DNA from: an uncultured Lachnospiraceae bacterium
GTDB taxonomy: Bacteria; Bacillota; Clostridia; Lachnospirales; Lachnospiraceae
Length of the DNA: 64,000 nucleotides
Direction: 5' to 3'
NCBI GenBank assembly: GCA_947626945.1
Contig: CANQUC010000008.1
Coordinates: forward strand, 1 to 64,000
Positions 16,328-24,823 of this stretch are shown here, piece after piece (position 1 is the first letter of the stretch; each line of letters opens with the position of its first letter). The translations under genes were made by a program, and so were the position numbers. The notes under the pieces were generated by a model. It saw nothing but the letters and a program-made list of their open reading frames with translations, had not been told where the DNA came from and made no database searches.

Positions 16328-16555
16328 ATGACATTATTACAGGGCACCGTAGGGAAAACCTATCAGGTAAAAGAAATCAGGCTGGAAGAGGCAGTTGCCA
16401 GGCGCCTGCAGATGCTGGGGCTGCTTTCCGGGACCAGTATCGAGGTCCTGAATAAAAAGAGAAGCGGCGGCGTGATCTTTAAGGTAAGAGGCATCCGTTA
16501 CGCCATTGGGAAACACATCGCCCAGGGCATTCTGCTGGGAGGTGGAGAGGCATGA
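16328..16555 (+). CDS. feoA: FeoA ferrous iron transport accessory protein
   Basis: A 75-residue SH3-like protein (MTLLQGTVGKTYQVKEIRLE, ending with an ALGK/AIGKHIAQGI-type segment). It is the usual cytosolic partner of FeoB. The start at 16328 is chosen over an in-frame codon at 16235 because GGAGGGAGGAAGG precedes it and the length then matches the family. The stop overlaps the feoB start as ATGA. Confidence 0.93.
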   Translation: MTLLQGTVGKTYQVKEIRLEEAVARRLQMLGLLSGTSIEVLNKKRSGGVIFKVRGIRYAIGKHIAQGILLGGGEA

Positions 16556-18609
16556 GCGGGGAGATTCATGTTGCGTTTATCGGCAATCCCAACTGCGGAA
16601 AAACCACCCTGTTCAACGCTTATACCGGCGCCAAGCTTAAAGTTGCCAACTGGCCCGGCGTTACGGTGGAAAAAAAGGAAGGGGCTTTCCGCTATCACAA
16701 TCAGCAGTTCAGGCTGGTAGACCTGCCGGGTATATACAGCCTGACGTCCTATACTATGGAGGAAAAACTGTCCAGACAGTATATCCTGGAGGACGAGGTG
16801 GATGTGATCCTGGATGTGATTGACGCCTCCTGCCTGGAGCGCAACCTGTATCTGGCGCTGCAGCTGATCGAACTTGGAAAACCGGTGGTGCTGGCGCTGA
16901 ATATGATGGACATTGTGCGGCAGCGGGGCATGGAGATCGATACGCACCGTCTGCCGGAAATGCTTGGAGTGCCGGCGATCCCTGTATCCGCCCGGAAAAA
17001 GACGGGGCTGGACGTGCTGATGCACACAGTGGCCCACCATGCAGACGGCCATGGAGACATTCCCCTGGAGCATCATCACGGAGATAAGCAGACCGCGCAC
17101 AAACACAATCATCATAAAGAATATGTAGTGGTCTACAGCGATGAGATCGAGGACAAGATCGATATCCTGCAGGAACGGCTCCTGGAAAAATGGCCGGATA
17201 TGGTCAATCCCAGGTGGCATGCCATTAAGCTGCTGGAACAGGACGAGGAGGTTATGAAAAACCATCCCATCGAGACTGCGGATGTGATCCAGAGAAGCTA
17301 CGAAACGGATATTATCAACCAGAAATATGATTTTATTGAGGAAGTGGTGGAGGAATGCCTCTTCCATAAAGACGCCAAAAGCGAGAAAACAGACCGGATC
17401 GACAAGATCCTGACCCATCCTGTGGCAGGCCTGCCGGTGTTTCTGGCCATTATGGCCCTGGTGTTTTTCTTTACGTTTACCATAGGAGACTTCATCAAAG
17501 GCGGCTTTGAGATGGCCCTTGAATGGTTTTCCGGCGCCGTGGCCGGGCTTCTTGCGTCCATTCATGTGAACCCGGGACTGCAGTCGCTGATCCTGGACGG
17601 GGTCATTGCCGGTGTAGGCGGGATCCTGACCTTTCTGCCCAATATTTTCATTTTGTTTCTGGCGCTTGCCCTGCTGGAGGACAGCGGCTATATGTCCAGG
17701 GTGGCTTATGTGATGGACGGCATTATGGGCAAGCTGGGACTGTCCGGCAGAGCCTTTATTCCCATGCTTCTGGGATTCGGATGTACGGTGCCGGCCATTA
17801 TGGCGTCCCGGGCTCTGGAGGATCCGAAAGACAGGCTGAAGACCATTTTGATCACGCCTTTTATGTCCTGCAGCGCCAGGCTGCCCATTTATGTGCTGTT
17901 TTCTTCCATGTTCTTCGGAAAACACGCCATGATCGCCGCCTATTCCATGTATGTGATCGGTCTGGGCGTGGCCATTTTGTCGGCGCTTGTGATGCGGCTT
18001 TTTGATCACCGCCGCGCAGAGCATACGCTGCTGATCGAGCTTCCGGAGTTCAAACGCCCCAGCGCTTATACGATTTTTATTTATGTGTGGGAAAAGATCA
18101 AGGATTACCTGTCAAAAGCAGGCACGACGATTTTTATCGCGTCCATCATTGTCTGGGCGCTGCTGAATTTCGGGCCGGGAGGCATGGTGGAAATGGGAGA
18201 CCAGCGCAGTTTTGGCGCGATGATCGGTCAGGTGCTGACGCCTATCCTGCGTCCTGCGGGACTTGGCTACTGGCAGGTAGTGGTGTCTCTCATTGCCGGA
18301 ATTGCCGCCAAGGAAGTGGTGGTTTCCAGCATGGGGATCCTGTACGGAATCAATAACATCAACTCGCCAAAAGGAATGGAAGCCATGGTGGCGGCTTTGG
18401 GCGCCGCGGGTTTTACCGGATTGAACGCCTATGCCATGATGGTGTTCTGCCTGCTTTATATTCCCTGCGCGGCTACCATCGGCGCGATCAGAAAAGAGAC
18501 CAACTCCTGGAAATGGACGGCCTTTTCCATCCTGTTCCAGCTGGGCGTGGCGTATGTGATGGCGGTGCTTGTATATCAGATCGGCTCAGCGATACTGCTT
18601 TGGCGTTAA
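16552..18609 (+). CDS. feoB: FeoB ferrous iron transporter
   Basis: A 685-residue Fe(II) transporter. The N-terminal G domain has G1 GNPNCGKTT, G3 DLPGIYSL and G4-like LNMMDI. It is followed by the C-terminal membrane core with the paired Gate motifs, including GFGCTVPAIMASR and the later YIPCAATIGAI. Between the G domain and the membrane part lies a His-rich stretch (HHADGHGDIPLEHHHGD and further His), plausible as a metal-binding loop. It follows feoA with a 4-bp overlap. The 3' end overlaps the convergent araC-type gene by 24 bp. Confidence 0.97.
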   Translation: MSGEIHVAFIGNPNCGKTTLFNAYTGAKLKVANWPGVTVEKKEGAFRYHNQQFRLVDLPGIYSLTSYTMEEKLSRQYILEDEVDVILDVIDASCLERNLYLALQLIELGKPVVLALNMMDIVRQRGMEIDTHRLPEMLGVPAIPVSARKKTGLDVLMHTVAHHADGHGDIPLEHHHGDKQTAHKHNHHKEYVVVYSDEIEDKIDILQERLLEKWPDMVNPRWHAIKLLEQDEEVMKNHPIETADVIQRSYETDIINQKYDFIEEVVEECLFHKDAKSEKTDRIDKILTHPVAGLPVFLAIMALVFFFTFTIGDFIKGGFEMALEWFSGAVAGLLASIHVNPGLQSLILDGVIAGVGGILTFLPNIFILFLALALLEDSGYMSRVAYVMDGIMGKLGLSGRAFIPMLLGFGCTVPAIMASRALEDPKDRLKTILITPFMSCSARLPIYVLFSSMFFGKHAMIAAYSMYVIGLGVAILSALVMRLFDHRRAEHTLLIELPEFKRPSAYTIFIYVWEKIKDYLSKAGTTIFIASIIVWALLNFGPGGMVEMGDQRSFGAMIGQVLTPILRPAGLGYWQVVVSLIAGIAAKEVVVSSMGILYGINNINSPKGMEAMVAALGAAGFTGLNAYAMMVFCLLYIPCAATIGAIRKETNSWKWTAFSILFQLGVAYVMAVLVYQIGSAILLWR

Positions 18610-19836
18610 ACCGGTATATTTTTTAAAGACCTTTGAAAAATAGCTCTGATCTTCAAAACCGGTGGCAATGGCAATATCAATGATCGAGTAATCCGTATTG
18701 GCCAGAAGCCGTTTGCTTTCTTCCACCCGGACCATGTTCAGGTATTCCTTGAAAGAGGAGCCGCAGCATTGCTTGAAGATCGAGGAAAAATAGGCGGGGT
18801 TCAGGTGTACATGCCGGGCCACGTCGTCCAGCGTGACGTTGTTGGCATAGTTTTTGGATATGTAGCTGATGGCCCGCCGGATCACTTCGTTGTTTTTGTG
18901 AGGCGTGTAGTTGAACATGCTTTCCGTAAACACCTCCACCGTCTCCTGCAGCTTCAGGCACAGGGCGTCCAGAGACGTGATCTCCTGGAGATTCTGCAGA
19001 AACTGGTTGTTCAGCTTCAGAATGGAATCAGTGGCGCCGCCGCCCTCAATGGCGGCCCTGGACAAAAGTGCGCAAAGCTCAATGGCCCTGGATTTTAAAA
19101 TATCCAGGCTGCTGCCCTCGGAAAAAAGCACATATCCCAAAAGATCGTTTAAAATGCCCTTGGCGTCGTTTACGTTGCCGGTCTTTACCTTGGTGATCAG
19201 CGCTTTTTCCATCTCCAGGGGATAGCTGTTTCCGGAAGGCGACTGCAGCTTGTACCGCTGAATGGACTCGCTGATCTTGGACTGCTGGTGGAGCTTCCGC
19301 TGGTTGATGATAAACTGCTGTCTGGTGTCGGTGATCAGATTGGAAAACATAAAATATAAAAGCTTGCTGATCTGGGTCACCGTCGGGGGAGGAACCACCT
19401 TAATATGGGAGGCCTCCGCGTAAAGCTCCAGAAGAATGTCCGGGGGAAGAGAATACCGTTTGCCCACATCGGTGATCATCAGCGTATCGGGGGGCTCCAT
19501 CAGAAAAGGACCCGCCAGGATAGAACCGAGAAACCGGCCATGATTGCTGATGGGAAACACAATGTGGTTCAGATTGGAATGGCAGGAAAAAATATAGGAT
19601 TCCCCCATGTCCAGCGCCCGCATGCTGGCATTGGTATGCAGCTGTTCACAGGACTCTCCGGGAGGCAGAAACTTGCGGAACAGTGCGCAGTAATGAGAAG
19701 AAGTGCCGTAGGATTTCAGAATGGCTCCGTGCTGGTCAATGATCTGGATCTGCAGCCCTACGCAGGCTTCAAAGGCCTCCAGCATTTCATCCAGCTGTTT
19801 TTCTTCCACAATGGAGTATAGAAGCGTTTCTTTCAT
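18586..19836 (-). CDS. PocR-domain AraC-family transcriptional regulator
   Basis: A 416-residue regulator. The first about 170 residues form a PocR sensory domain (Cys-containing SSHYCALFRKF, SCHSNLNHIVFPI, GSILAGPFL), which in known cases binds small metabolites or cobamide-pathway ligands. The C-terminus is a double helix-turn-helix AraC domain (VTLDDVARHVHLNPAYFSSIFK ... IATGFEDQSYFSKVFKK, shown in parts). The start at 19836 has GGGAGGG upstream; the much longer upstream frame is rejected. It is divergent from the corrinoid-protein gene and probably activates it and the methyltransferase gene. Its last 24 bp overlap feoB. Confidence 0.9.
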   Translation of the reverse strand: MKETLLYSIVEEKQLDEMLEAFEACVGLQIQIIDQHGAILKSYGTSSHYCALFRKFLPPGESCEQLHTNASMRALDMGESYIFSCHSNLNHIVFPISNHGRFLGSILAGPFLMEPPDTLMITDVGKRYSLPPDILLELYAEASHIKVVPPPTVTQISKLLYFMFSNLITDTRQQFIINQRKLHQQSKISESIQRYKLQSPSGNSYPLEMEKALITKVKTGNVNDAKGILNDLLGYVLFSEGSSLDILKSRAIELCALLSRAAIEGGGATDSILKLNNQFLQNLQEITSLDALCLKLQETVEVFTESMFNYTPHKNNEVIRRAISYISKNYANNVTLDDVARHVHLNPAYFSSIFKQCCGSSFKEYLNMVRVEESKRLLANTDYSIIDIAIATGFEDQSYFSKVFKKYTGLTPKQYR

Positions 19837-19874
19837 CTCATGGCCCTCCCTTTCTGATTTTTCCGCAAAAAAAG

Positions 19875-19977
19875 TGCAAAGTCTTTGAAACATATAAAAA
19901 TTATACCATACGGCTATAAAAAAAACACCTATTTTCCAAAAAAAATACAAAAAATGCAAAAGAACTTTCAGTATAAT
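19875..19977. promoter_or_regulatory. divergent araC/corrinoid-protein control region
   Basis: For the corrinoid gene a -10 box TATAAT lies at 19972-19977 with no proper -35 box, fitting activator control. A related motif occurs twice: TGCAAAGTCTTT (19875-19886) and TGCAAAAGAACTTT (19955-19968), the second just upstream of that -10. On the reverse strand TATAAT at 19905-19900 can serve the regulator gene. The repeats are candidate binding sites for the PocR-AraC protein. Confidence 0.45.
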
Positions 19978-20011
19978 GATACAGAGAAAGACATTGAGGA
20001 GGCGTAAAATT

Positions 20012-20662
20012 ATGGGACTGATTGAGGAAATTTCTGAATTTCTGCAGAAAGGCAGAGCAAAAAATGTAAAAACACTGGTGCAGCAGGCATTGGATGAGGG
20101 GATCGATCCTAAGACCATCTTAAACGACGGACTGCTTTCCGGCATGATGATCATTGGCGAAAAGTTCAAAAACAATGAGGTGTTCGTGCCGGAGGTGCTG
20201 GTAGCTGCAAGAGCTATGAACGCGGGCATCACCATTTTGGAGCCGGAGCTTGTAAAGGTTGGCAACGAGCCCATCGGACGGGCTGTGATCGGTACGGTAA
20301 AGGGCGACCTGCATGACATCGGCAAGAACCTGGTGACCATGATGTTTAAGGGCGCGGGCTTTGAGATCTATGACGTGGGAATCAATGTGGAAGCGGAAAC
20401 CTTTATCCAGAAAGCGGAAGAGGTCAATGCGGACGTGATCGGCATGTCTGCGCTGCTGACCACTACCATGCCCAATATGCAGACGGTGATCGATATGCTG
20501 AAAAAGCAGGGGCTCCGGGATAAATACATTGTCATGGTGGGCGGCGCTCCCGTCAATGAAAGCTTTGCCAAGCAGATCGGGGCAGATTACTATACCGCTG
20601 ATGCCGCGACGGCTGCTGAGGTTGCAAAAAAGGCTGTGCTGGAGAAAAAAGGCATCGCCTGA
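20012..20662 (+). CDS. corrinoid (B12-binding) methyl-carrier protein
   Basis: A 216-residue MtaC/MtbC/MttC-like protein. The N-terminal helical cap has DEGIDPKTILNDGLLSGM. The cobalamin-binding domain carries the DxHxxG motif (Asp99, His101, Gly104 in KGDLHDIGKN) and the later SALLTTTM and VGGAPV loops. It carries methyl groups between a substrate methyltransferase and a UroD-type or pterin methyltransferase. The start at 20012 has AGGAGG upstream. It is divergent from its likely regulator and followed by a strong terminator. Confidence 0.93.
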   Translation: MGLIEEISEFLQKGRAKNVKTLVQQALDEGIDPKTILNDGLLSGMMIIGEKFKNNEVFVPEVLVAARAMNAGITILEPELVKVGNEPIGRAVIGTVKGDLHDIGKNLVTMMFKGAGFEIYDVGINVEAETFIQKAEEVNADVIGMSALLTTTMPNMQTVIDMLKKQGLRDKYIVMVGGAPVNESFAKQIGADYYTADAATAAEVAKKAVLEKKGIA

Positions 20663-20682
20663 TCAGAAAAAAAGAAAGATGG

Positions 20683-20719
20683 CCGGCAGATATGTGTAAC
20701 AGGCATATCTGCCGGTTTT
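20683..20719. terminator. bidirectional intrinsic terminator
   Basis: CCGGCAGATATG (20683-20694) pairs perfectly with CATATCTGCCGG (20704-20715), loop of 9 nt, followed by TTTT and preceded by an A-rich tract. It lies between convergent genes. Confidence 0.85.
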
Positions 20720-20721
20720 CT

Positions 20722-21471
20722 TTATTCCGGCATAAATTCCCGAAAGCGAAAGGGCATCAGGCTCTGCTGAAGCTTTGGATTGATCCTGTCGGGGATCGCG
20801 ATGGAATCATGGAAGGTTTTCCACAGATCCCGGTAAATATCAGGCTGCCCGGATGACAGACGGTCTGTCTGCTCTTTGGAAAGGCGGGTCAGATACCACA
20901 GCCGGTTAGCCGGGTGAATGGCGGCCAGACTGCGGCCCACATCCAGGATCAGAAAGTCTTCTCCGGAAATGCGGTCCGCAAAGTGGGGAGCGATCATGGC
21001 TGTAATGTTGTTTTTCGGCCGGATCCTGGCGGCCAGAATATGGTTTTCTGTCAGCTCAAACCGAAGAAATTCCTGATAATGATGGCTTTCGTTGATGACC
21101 TGGCGGCTTAAGAAAAACAGCTTCTGAACGGCGGGCTCCGCCAGCATCCGGGTCACCTGGGCCCCGTAGTGGAAGCCGCCTGTGAGAAACCGGTAGATGG
21201 CGTCGGCCTTTCCCGGATCCAGAGACATGGCGGCGGTATAGACCATCTCCCAGGCCTCAGCGGAGATTTTCTGCCGGATGGCGCAGCGGACCTTTTCAGC
21301 CTTGACCATATCCGGCCGGACAGTCTGGTACTGGCAGAACAGCTCCAGATTGGATTCGCCGGCCAGCTGCAGCCGCAGGTTGCCATGACCTTTCCGGGAC
21401 GCCCACCCGTCGTAAACGCCGGTCAGGATCCCCTCTATGGTGTCTTCGCACAAAAATACAGTCATTTCCAT
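20722..21471 (-). CDS. TIGR03915-type putative DNA repair protein
   Basis: A 249-residue protein. Its pattern (FLCEDTIEGILTGVYDGW..., EAQVTRMLAEPAVQK-like middle, HYQEFLRFEL, IAPHFADRI, and the C-terminal LWKTFHDSIAIPDR) matches the family annotated as a putative DNA repair or metabolism protein that is always found next to a radical SAM partner. The start at 21471 has AAGGAGCG upstream; the longer frame to 21648 lacks one. The partner gene follows upstream on the same strand, 37 bp away. The biochemical role is not established. Confidence 0.8.
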   Translation of the reverse strand: MEMTVFLCEDTIEGILTGVYDGWASRKGHGNLRLQLAGESNLELFCQYQTVRPDMVKAEKVRCAIRQKISAEAWEMVYTAAMSLDPGKADAIYRFLTGGFHYGAQVTRMLAEPAVQKLFFLSRQVINESHHYQEFLRFELTENHILAARIRPKNNITAMIAPHFADRISGEDFLILDVGRSLAAIHPANRLWYLTRLSKEQTDRLSSGQPDIYRDLWKTFHDSIAIPDRINPKLQQSLMPFRFREFMPE

Positions 21472-21508
21472 GATATTCGCTCCTTTGTATGGGGCTGCCG
21501 CGGTCCGG

Positions 21509-22996
21509 TCAGAACTGTCCGAAGAGCGCTTTTGGGGCATCTTCCCCGGAGGGCGGCGCAAGATGAAAGTCGTCAAACAGAGACAGCTGGCGGAAGCTCT
21601 GAAAGGATCCCTCGATCCGAAGACGCTGATTCTGATCCGCCGCCGCAAGGGTATTGGCCAGATAGGTCTGATCCAGACGGATGGGATGGTACATTTTTCC
21701 GCCGCAGGTAAGAAAATGTCCCGCCCGCTTCAGAACCACCCCCATCTTTTTCAGAGCGGGAAAGTCCAGCCGGCTGTACCGCCGGGCGGCCACGATCCGC
21801 CGGGCGGATTTTACCCCGATGCCGGGCACCCGCAAAAGCATGGCGTAGCTGGCCTGAGATACCTCTACGGGAAACTGTTCCAGATGGGCGATGGCCCAGT
21901 GACATTTGGGATCCAGCAGCAGATTAAAATAAGGCTGTTCCTCCGAGAGAAGCTCATCCGCCGTAAACCCGTAAAAGCGCAGAAGCCAGTCGGCCTGATA
22001 CAGCCGGTGCTCCCGCAAAAGAGGAGGAGGCGTGCCGGGGGCCGGCAGGCTGCTGTCTTCGTTAAGGGCCGAGTAGGCGGAATAAAATACCCGTTTCAGG
22101 TCGAACTGCCGGTAAAGAGCCTGGGCTACGGACAGGATCTGATGATCGGTCTCCGGGGTTGCGCCCACGATCATCTGCGTGCTCTGGCCGGCAGGCACAA
22201 ACCGGGAATGCTTCGCGTAGTCCGCCGGCGGAAAGCGGGCCGGCAGGTCCGAAAAAGAAGCGGCATCCGGGGAAGCGGGAAAGTCCGCGGCGGGATCGGC
22301 GGAAATGGGAGCGGGTTTCTCCCCGGACAGGGGGAAAAGGGTTCCCTGCCGTGAAGAGCCGCCGCCTGTAGGCAGGCGGCTTGCGGCAATGCCCTGCTGA
22401 ATCTGGCGCATAGGGGTCAGAAGCCGTGTCCTGGTCTTGGCGGGAGCCAGCATTTTCAGCCCCTGAGCGGTGGGCAGCTCCAGGTTGACGCTCATGCGGT
22501 CCGCAAGACGGCCCGTCAGCCGGATCAGAGCGGGATCGGCGCCGGGAATGGCCTTTACATGAATATATCCCCAGAAACGGTATTTTTCCCGAAGCAGATA
22601 CAAGGTTTGGTAAAGCAGCTCCATTGTATGGTCGGGGGACTGGAGGATGCCGGAGCTTAAAAACAGTCCCTCAATGTAATTGCGCCGGTAAAACTGGATG
22701 GTCATGGAGCAGAGCTCCTCCGGTGTAAAATAAGTGCGGACGGTATCGTTGGACGCCCGGTTGACACAGTATTTGCAGTCGTAAATACAGGCGTTGGTCA
22801 GGAGCACTTTCAGCAGGGAGATACATCTGCCGTCGGCGGCAAAGCTGTGGCAGATGCCCCCGGCGGCGGTATTGCCTATGGTGCCGGGCCGGCCCTGCCG
22901 GTCTGTGCCGCTGGAGGTGCAGGCCACGTCATACTTGGCGGCGTCGGATAAGATTTCCAGTTTTTGCTGTATAGTCAGGCTTTCCCGGATCAGCAT
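21509..22996 (-). CDS. TIGR03916-type radical SAM putative DNA modification/repair protein
   Basis: A 495-residue radical SAM protein. The iron-sulfur motif CxxxxxCxxC-like cluster is visible as NACIYDCKYCVNR, and the C-terminus has a helix-hairpin-helix region (LRVPGIGVKSARRIVAAR) typical of DNA-binding repair proteins. It is the partner of the TIGR03915-type gene just downstream. An insertion of about 65 residues rich in Pro, Ala and Ser (around SADPAADFPASPDAASFSDL) interrupts the core, before FVPAGQSTQMI, and looks like a disordered loop. The start at 22996 has AAAGGA; the upstream extension is rejected. Confidence 0.85.
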   Translation of the reverse strand: MLIRESLTIQQKLEILSDAAKYDVACTSSGTDRQGRPGTIGNTAAGGICHSFAADGRCISLLKVLLTNACIYDCKYCVNRASNDTVRTYFTPEELCSMTIQFYRRNYIEGLFLSSGILQSPDHTMELLYQTLYLLREKYRFWGYIHVKAIPGADPALIRLTGRLADRMSVNLELPTAQGLKMLAPAKTRTRLLTPMRQIQQGIAASRLPTGGGSSRQGTLFPLSGEKPAPISADPAADFPASPDAASFSDLPARFPPADYAKHSRFVPAGQSTQMIVGATPETDHQILSVAQALYRQFDLKRVFYSAYSALNEDSSLPAPGTPPPLLREHRLYQADWLLRFYGFTADELLSEEQPYFNLLLDPKCHWAIAHLEQFPVEVSQASYAMLLRVPGIGVKSARRIVAARRYSRLDFPALKKMGVVLKRAGHFLTCGGKMYHPIRLDQTYLANTLAAADQNQRLRIEGSFQSFRQLSLFDDFHLAPPSGEDAPKALFGQF

Positions 22997-23192
22997 GAGA
23001 AAAATCCTTTCTCTGTTGTAATCGAACAGGTGTTTGAATATAGAATAGCACAAGAACGTTTGTTTGTAAAGAGGAAAATGAAAAAAGAAAATCAGTTGAG
23101 CAAAAACAGCCGTTATGCTACAATAAGAATAACGGTCCCCGGACAGATTCCGGCGGACAGACATGGATTACAGCATCCGGAGGATTCCATAC

Positions 23193-24761
23193 ATGAAGAT
23201 TACCGTCACAGGGAAAGAAACAAAAACCGTAAGCTGCAGGCAGGGGCAGTCCGTTCTGGAGGCCCTGACGGAAAACGGCATTTTCATCAGCGCCTTCTGC
23301 GGCGGCAGCGGGCGCTGCGGCAAGTGCAAAATACAGCTGACGGAGGGAACTGTCAGCCCCTCCCCGGAGGACAGAGCGTTTTTTACGGAGGAAGAACTGG
23401 AACAGGGGTTCCGGCTTGCCTGCACGGCCCGTCCCGGAGAGGACTGTACTGTGCGGGTGTTTGGGCCGGATGAGGAGAAATTTGACGTGCTGGGCGCGGA
23501 CGGGGAGGGCGCCGAAAAAGACGCCCGGCCGGAAAACGCCGGCAGATATCAGTTTGCCATAGACATCGGAACTACCACTCTGGCGATAAGCCTTGTGGCG
23601 GAAGACGCCGGGGGACAGCGGGGCAGGATTTCTATGGCGGACACTTATACGGGAGTCAATCATCAGCGCGCTTACGGCGCCGACGTGATCTCCCGCATTC
23701 ACGCCTTTGACGAGGGAAAAGGGGAGGCCATGACGGATTCTGTCCGCAGGGATCTGCTGGCAGGCATGGAGCAGCTGATGAAAAAACACGGAATAGACGG
23801 CAGCCGGATCACAAAAGTCCTCATCGCGGGAAATACCACCATGGGGCACCTGCTGCTGGGCTATGACTGCCACGGACTTGGGCAGGTGCCGTTCCATCCG
23901 GTAAATCTGAATCCGGTGCGTCTGCCGTTTTCCCATGTTTTTCACAGTGACCTTACGGAGGCGGAGGTGACGGTACTCCCCGGATTTTCCACATTTGTAG
24001 GCGGGGACATTGTTTCCGGGCTGTTTTGCTGCGGGTTTTATCAGGCCGGGAGGCCGTCGCTGTTTATCGATCTTGGCACCAACGGGGAAATGGCCGTGGG
24101 CAACCGGGACCGGCTGCTGGTTACGTCTACCGCCGCGGGCCCGGCCTTTGAGGGAGGCAATATCTCCTGGGGCACCGGCAGCGTCGGCGGCGCCATTTAC
24201 GGAGTGCAGATCCGGCAGGGAAAGGCTTTTACGGAAACGGTTGGGCAGCTGCCCCCTGTTGGCATTTGCGGAACAGGCGTCATCGAGGCCACGGCGGAAC
24301 TGTTAAAAGAAGAACTGCTGGACGAGACCGGTCTTCTGGACGAGGAATATTTTGAGGAGGGGTTTCCCCTGGGGGAAACGCCGGACGGACAGCGGATCAC
24401 CTATACCCAGAAAGACATCCGGGAGCTTCAGCTGGCAAAGGCGGCGGTGCGGGCAGGGCTGGAGACGCTTCTGCTCAGGTACGGCATTGGCTATGAGGAT
24501 CTGGAGCATGTGTATGTGGCAGGCGGGTTCGGCGTGCATCTGAACATGGAAAAGGCGGTTGCCATCGGGCTTTTTCCGGAAGAACTGCTGAAAAAGATCC
24601 GGGCGGCAGGCAATACTTCTCTGAAAGGAGCGGCCCTTTACGGGCAGGAGCCGGAGGCGGAGCGGATCTGTATGGAAATGATCGGAAAGGCAGAAGAGAT
24701 CGACCTGTCTACCGATGAGGACTTTCAGAATTATTATATGGACAGCATGTATTTTGAATAG
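23193..24761 (+). CDS. RACo-type ATP-dependent activator of corrinoid proteins
   Basis: A 522-residue ASKHA-superfamily protein with an N-terminal plant-type [2Fe-2S] ferredoxin domain: Cys36, Cys42, Cys45 and Cys77 in AFCGGSGRCGKCK ... RLACTAR. The rest has the DUF4445/RACo layout with phosphate loops DIGTTTLAISL and DLGTNGEMAVG. Such proteins reduce inactive Co(II) corrinoids to Co(I) at the cost of ATP. The start at 23193 (MKITVTGK) has GGAGGA upstream; ATG 23163 is less likely. The nearby corrinoid protein is its probable client. Confidence 0.9.
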   Translation: MKITVTGKETKTVSCRQGQSVLEALTENGIFISAFCGGSGRCGKCKIQLTEGTVSPSPEDRAFFTEEELEQGFRLACTARPGEDCTVRVFGPDEEKFDVLGADGEGAEKDARPENAGRYQFAIDIGTTTLAISLVAEDAGGQRGRISMADTYTGVNHQRAYGADVISRIHAFDEGKGEAMTDSVRRDLLAGMEQLMKKHGIDGSRITKVLIAGNTTMGHLLLGYDCHGLGQVPFHPVNLNPVRLPFSHVFHSDLTEAEVTVLPGFSTFVGGDIVSGLFCCGFYQAGRPSLFIDLGTNGEMAVGNRDRLLVTSTAAGPAFEGGNISWGTGSVGGAIYGVQIRQGKAFTETVGQLPPVGICGTGVIEATAELLKEELLDETGLLDEEYFEEGFPLGETPDGQRITYTQKDIRELQLAKAAVRAGLETLLLRYGIGYEDLEHVYVAGGFGVHLNMEKAVAIGLFPEELLKKIRAAGNTSLKGAALYGQEPEAERICMEMIGKAEEIDLSTDEDFQNYYMDSMYFE

Positions 24762-24823
24762 GGCCGGCGGATGCCAAAAAAGGGCTGTCCGCGGATCAGG
24801 CCCCATCCGAAAGGAAGACCGAA

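Noticed and set aside
16498..18024. Reverse-strand ORF of 508 codons opposite feoB
   Set aside because: His/Gln-rich shadow of feoB; no start signal or domain pattern.
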